Program-made: the position numbers and the translations under genes
Part shown: piece by piece, positions 6,168 through 7,551 of the stretch
Numbering within the stretch: position 1 is the stretch's first letter
How the letters are laid out: the number at the start of each line of letters is the position of its first letter
The notes under the pieces: model-generated
Seen by the model: the letters and a program-made list of their open reading frames with translations, nothing else
What the model was told of the DNA's origin: nothing
Database searches by the model: none
NCBI GenBank assembly: GCA_039182715.1
Contig: JBCDBY010000230.1
Location: 1 to 7,551 of the forward strand
Direction: 5' to 3'
From: JBCDBY01 sp039182715
Lineage (GTDB): Bacteria; Planctomycetota; PLA2
DNA length: 7,551 nucleotides

Positions 6168-6643
6168 TGCGTCTCGAACCGGTGACCCTGGACTGGGAAT
6201 CCGCCGTGCGCGATGCGGCGGCGGACTACGAGGACGAGCGCTTCGACGTCGACGACTATGCGGGCTTCGTCGAGCGGCTGGCGCAGGCGGAGCGCGGTGA
6301 GGTGCCGCCCTGGAAGCAGCCGTTCTCGTTCTGGATCCTCGTGAACGACGACGACCGCGTGATCGGCAGCTGCCGGCTGCGGCACGGACTGAACGACTCG
6401 CTCTGGCAGGACGGCGGCCACATCGGCTACGACATCCGCAGGAGCGAGCGTGGCAAGGGCTACGGCACGCGCATCCTGGAGCTCACTTTGGAGAAGGCGC
6501 GGGCCCGCGGTCTGGAGTGGGTGCTCCTCACGGTCGACCCGTCGAACACGCCGTCGATCCGCGTCATCGAACGCTGCGGGGGCCAACTCCGCGACCACGC
6601 CGAGGAAACCGGCTACCGGCGCTACATCATCCCCCTTTTCTGA
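6167..6643 (+). CDS. GNAT-family N-acetyltransferase (COG3981-like)
   Basis: Predicted soluble acetyl-CoA-dependent acetyltransferase of 158 residues, the normal length for a single GNAT domain; acceptor substrate unknown. The acetyl-CoA pyrophosphate-binding motif R/Q-x-x-G-x-G/A is seen as R95-G-K-G-Y-G100, preceded by DGGHIGYDIRRSE on the preceding strand and followed by the helix TRILELTLEKARARGL. The later strand and helix read LLTVDPSN127 and SIRVIERCGGQL. The combination of RLRHGLNDSL, GGHIGY and N-T-P-S-I-RVIE matches what I recall of the COG3981 predicted acetyltransferases. The ATG shares its A with the TGA of the upstream cytochrome fragment and has no independent ribosome binding site, which implies translational coupling. 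An upstream extension of the same frame to 6038 is antisense-like sequence over the haem gene and is not supported. Confidence 0.92.
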   Translation: MRLEPVTLDWESAVRDAAADYEDERFDVDDYAGFVERLAQAERGEVPPWKQPFSFWILVNDDDRVIGSCRLRHGLNDSLWQDGGHIGYDIRRSERGKGYGTRILELTLEKARARGLEWVLLTVDPSNTPSIRVIERCGGQLRDHAEETGYRRYIIPLF

Positions 6644-6700
6644 TGCACCTCTTCCATCAAATCGTCGGCGTAAGTTGCCTCGGGGATTGGGGTTAGGGCG

Positions 6701-6729
6701 TTGACGGTGCGGAATGAGTTCCGCAGAAT
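6701..6729 (+). promoter_or_regulatory. Candidate sigma70-type promoter, near-leaderless
   Basis: TTGACG (6701-6706) matches the -35 consensus at five of six positions. After a 17-base spacer CAGAAT (6724-6729) matches the -10 at four of six. Transcription would begin about 6735-6737, just before the ATG at 6739, which has no Shine-Dalgarno, consistent with a leaderless message. Prediction only. Confidence 0.45.
6708..6725. promoter_or_regulatory. Perfect 7-bp dyad between the -35 and -10, candidate operator
   Basis: TGCGGAA-TGAG-TTCCGCA is a perfect inverted repeat with a 4-base centre that fills the spacer of the candidate promoter and touches the -10. A dimeric regulator bound here would block RNA polymerase. 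I do not recognise the motif as belonging to a particular regulator family. Confidence 0.5.
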
Positions 6730-6738
6730 CGGCCCTTC

Positions 6739-7221
6739 ATGACCGAGGACGAAGGCGGCTTTTCGCTCATCCTGCTGGAGGTCGGCGAGTCGGTGCAGCG
6801 CATCGTGCGGGCGACCGTGCGCGTTCGCCGCGGCGACGTCGACGACGCGCTGGCGATCCTTCGCGCGCCGCTGCCGCTGCGCGTGGCGACCGGACTCTCC
6901 GCGAGCGACGCGCAGGACGGGCAGTACGAATTCGTCAGCTGCGACTGCATCGCCGTCTTCGTGCGCGACGCGATCGTCGACGAGGGCGGGTCCACCTACC
7001 TTCGCCAGCTCTTCGACACCGTGAGCCGCAGTCCGGAATTCGGTCGCGTGACGATCGAGATCCGCTCGCTGCCGGACTCGTCCGAGGGCCGGCGCTACCT
7101 CGACCAGTTCACGGGCTCGGAGACGCAGCACTTTCCCTATCGCGCCGAGGTGCGCGAAAAGAAGGCGCGCCTCATGGAGCTGTTCGGCGACAAGGTGGGC
7201 GCGCAGGTGCGGCGCCTGTAG
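6739..7221 (+). CDS. Hypothetical protein, 160 residues
   Basis: I do not recognise this protein. It starts at the first ATG after an in-frame TGA (6715-6717) and reads as a soluble, acidic alpha/beta protein. It has no signal peptide or membrane segment. Visible pieces are an N-terminal strand (FSLILLEVG), a helix-strand region ending LPLRVATGLSA, a Cys pair in SCDCIAVFV (about residues 72-74), a Ser/Tyr-containing helix (STYLRQLFDTV), a strand RVTIEIRSL and a basic C-terminal helix (EVREKKARLMELF). It is followed after nine bases by a 2H phosphoesterase-like gene on the same strand, so the two probably form an operon. Third codon positions are G/C-rich like its neighbours, supporting a real gene. 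No function is proposed. Confidence 0.75.
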   Translation: MTEDEGGFSLILLEVGESVQRIVRATVRVRRGDVDDALAILRAPLPLRVATGLSASDAQDGQYEFVSCDCIAVFVRDAIVDEGGSTYLRQLFDTVSRSPEFGRVTIEIRSLPDSSEGRRYLDQFTGSETQHFPYRAEVREKKARLMELFGDKVGAQVRRL

Positions 7222-7230
7222 GCGGGGGCC

Positions 7231-7551
7231 ATGATCAAGACCGCCATCGAGCTTCTCTTCGATGCGCAGACCGACGCGACGCTGCGCGGGCTCCTCGACG
7301 AGATCGACGCCGCGGGGCTCCCATCGCCGCTCATCGGATGGGGGACGCGACCGCATCTCTCACTGTTGCTGGGCGGCGCCGCGCGCGACGGGCTCGAAGA
7401 GGCGGTCGCGGCGTTCGGGGCCGAGCCGCTATCGGTCACGCTCGACGGGGTCGGGACCTTTCCCGGCGACAAGGGCATCGTCTACCTCGCGCCGGTCGTG
7501 ACGCGCGCACTGCTCGACATCCATGACGCGGCGCACGCCGCATTCGGCGCC
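7231..7551 (+). CDS. 2H phosphoesterase / 2'-5' RNA ligase-like protein, 3' end outside window
   Basis: The first 107 residues of a protein of the 2H phosphoesterase superfamily, which includes 2'-5' RNA ligases and cyclic phosphodiesterases acting on 2',3'-cyclic phosphate RNA ends. The first H-x-S/T catalytic motif is seen as RPHLSLLL (His42, Ser44). After it come a helix (RDGLEEAVAAF), LSVTLDGVGTFPGDKGIVYLAPV and LLDIHDAAHAAF, which match the family's core leading to the second H-x-S/T motif. That motif would lie just past the right edge. The ATG at 7231 is preceded by a G-run (GCGGGGG) serving as a weak ribosome binding site, and the gene starts nine bases after the preceding stop. Superfamily membership is likely; the substrate is unknown. 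Confidence 0.8.
   Translation, partial: MIKTAIELLFDAQTDATLRGLLDEIDAAGLPSPLIGWGTRPHLSLLLGGAARDGLEEAVAAFGAEPLSVTLDGVGTFPGDKGIVYLAPVVTRALLDIHDAAHAAFGA

Larger units (their letters stand above)
6644..6738 (+). other. Intergenic region upstream of the unknown 160-residue gene
   Basis: These 95 bases separate the acetyltransferase stop from the next ATG. They hold a candidate promoter and dyad, described separately, and three G-tracts at 6682-6698. No hairpin followed by a T-run was seen, so no terminator is called for the acetyltransferase. Confidence 0.5.

Noticed and set aside
6643..6696. 17-codon open frame starting at a TGATG after the acetyltransferase
   Set aside because: It has no ribosome binding site, no recognisable content and is short enough to occur by chance.
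6682..6698. G-quadruplex in the intergenic G-tracts
   Set aside because: Only three G-runs of three or more are present; a fourth is missing within reach.
6622..7356. Minus-strand open frames over the unknown gene and 2H phosphoesterase start
   Set aside because: The translations are low-complexity antisense products, and the plus-strand frames carry the H-x-S motif and sensible gene spacing.

Overview
This is a visibly GC-rich bacterial window holding two complete genes of a signalling locus, a rearranged block of multiheme cytochrome fragments, and a block of small soluble proteins. The G/C-biased third positions, the large Hanks-type Ser/Thr kinase whose N-terminus resembles planctomycete and myxobacterial kinases, and the multiheme c-type cytochrome pieces point to a Gram-negative-type environmental bacterium (Myxococcota, Planctomycetota, Acidobacteriota or similar). 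The taxon cannot be fixed from this sequence alone.

Left part, minus strand (about 1-3043): a chemoreceptor gene (methyl-accepting protein with TM1, a CHASE8-like periplasmic sensor, TM2, HAMP and a signalling hairpin) is followed directly by a CheA histidine kinase that runs off the left edge. The two genes overlap: the receptor's TAG stop lies inside an ATAG whose ATA is the best-placed start for CheA. They should work as one unit, with the receptor sensing a periplasmic signal and driving autophosphorylation of the CheA Hpt histidine.

Centre, plus strand (3178-5541): transcribed divergently from the receptor across a 134-bp gap is a 787-residue Ser/Thr kinase. It has an N-terminal helical segment, a low-complexity Glu-Pro/Glu-Ala spacer, a non-RD kinase domain with an unusual activation segment, and a C-terminal block of roughly 11-12 transmembrane helices.

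5507-6167: two c-type cytochrome fragments lie head to head, each with a normal 3' end but no 5' half, no signal peptide and no convincing start. The minus-strand piece carries the C-terminal CYACHH module of a cytochrome c554-like family. The plus-strand piece carries four CXXCH haem sites and ends in TGATG, coupled to a GNAT acetyltransferase. The junction lies between 5873 and 5921. It is either a real inversion breakpoint or an assembly chimera, and it is the most notable feature of the window.

Right end, plus strand: the GNAT acetyltransferase (6167-6643), an intergenic stretch with a candidate promoter containing a perfect 7-bp dyad, an unrecognised 160-residue protein (6739-7221), and the start of a 2H phosphoesterase / 2'-5' RNA ligase-like protein cut by the right edge. 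No rRNA, tRNA, CRISPR array, insertion sequence or clear rho-independent terminator was seen.
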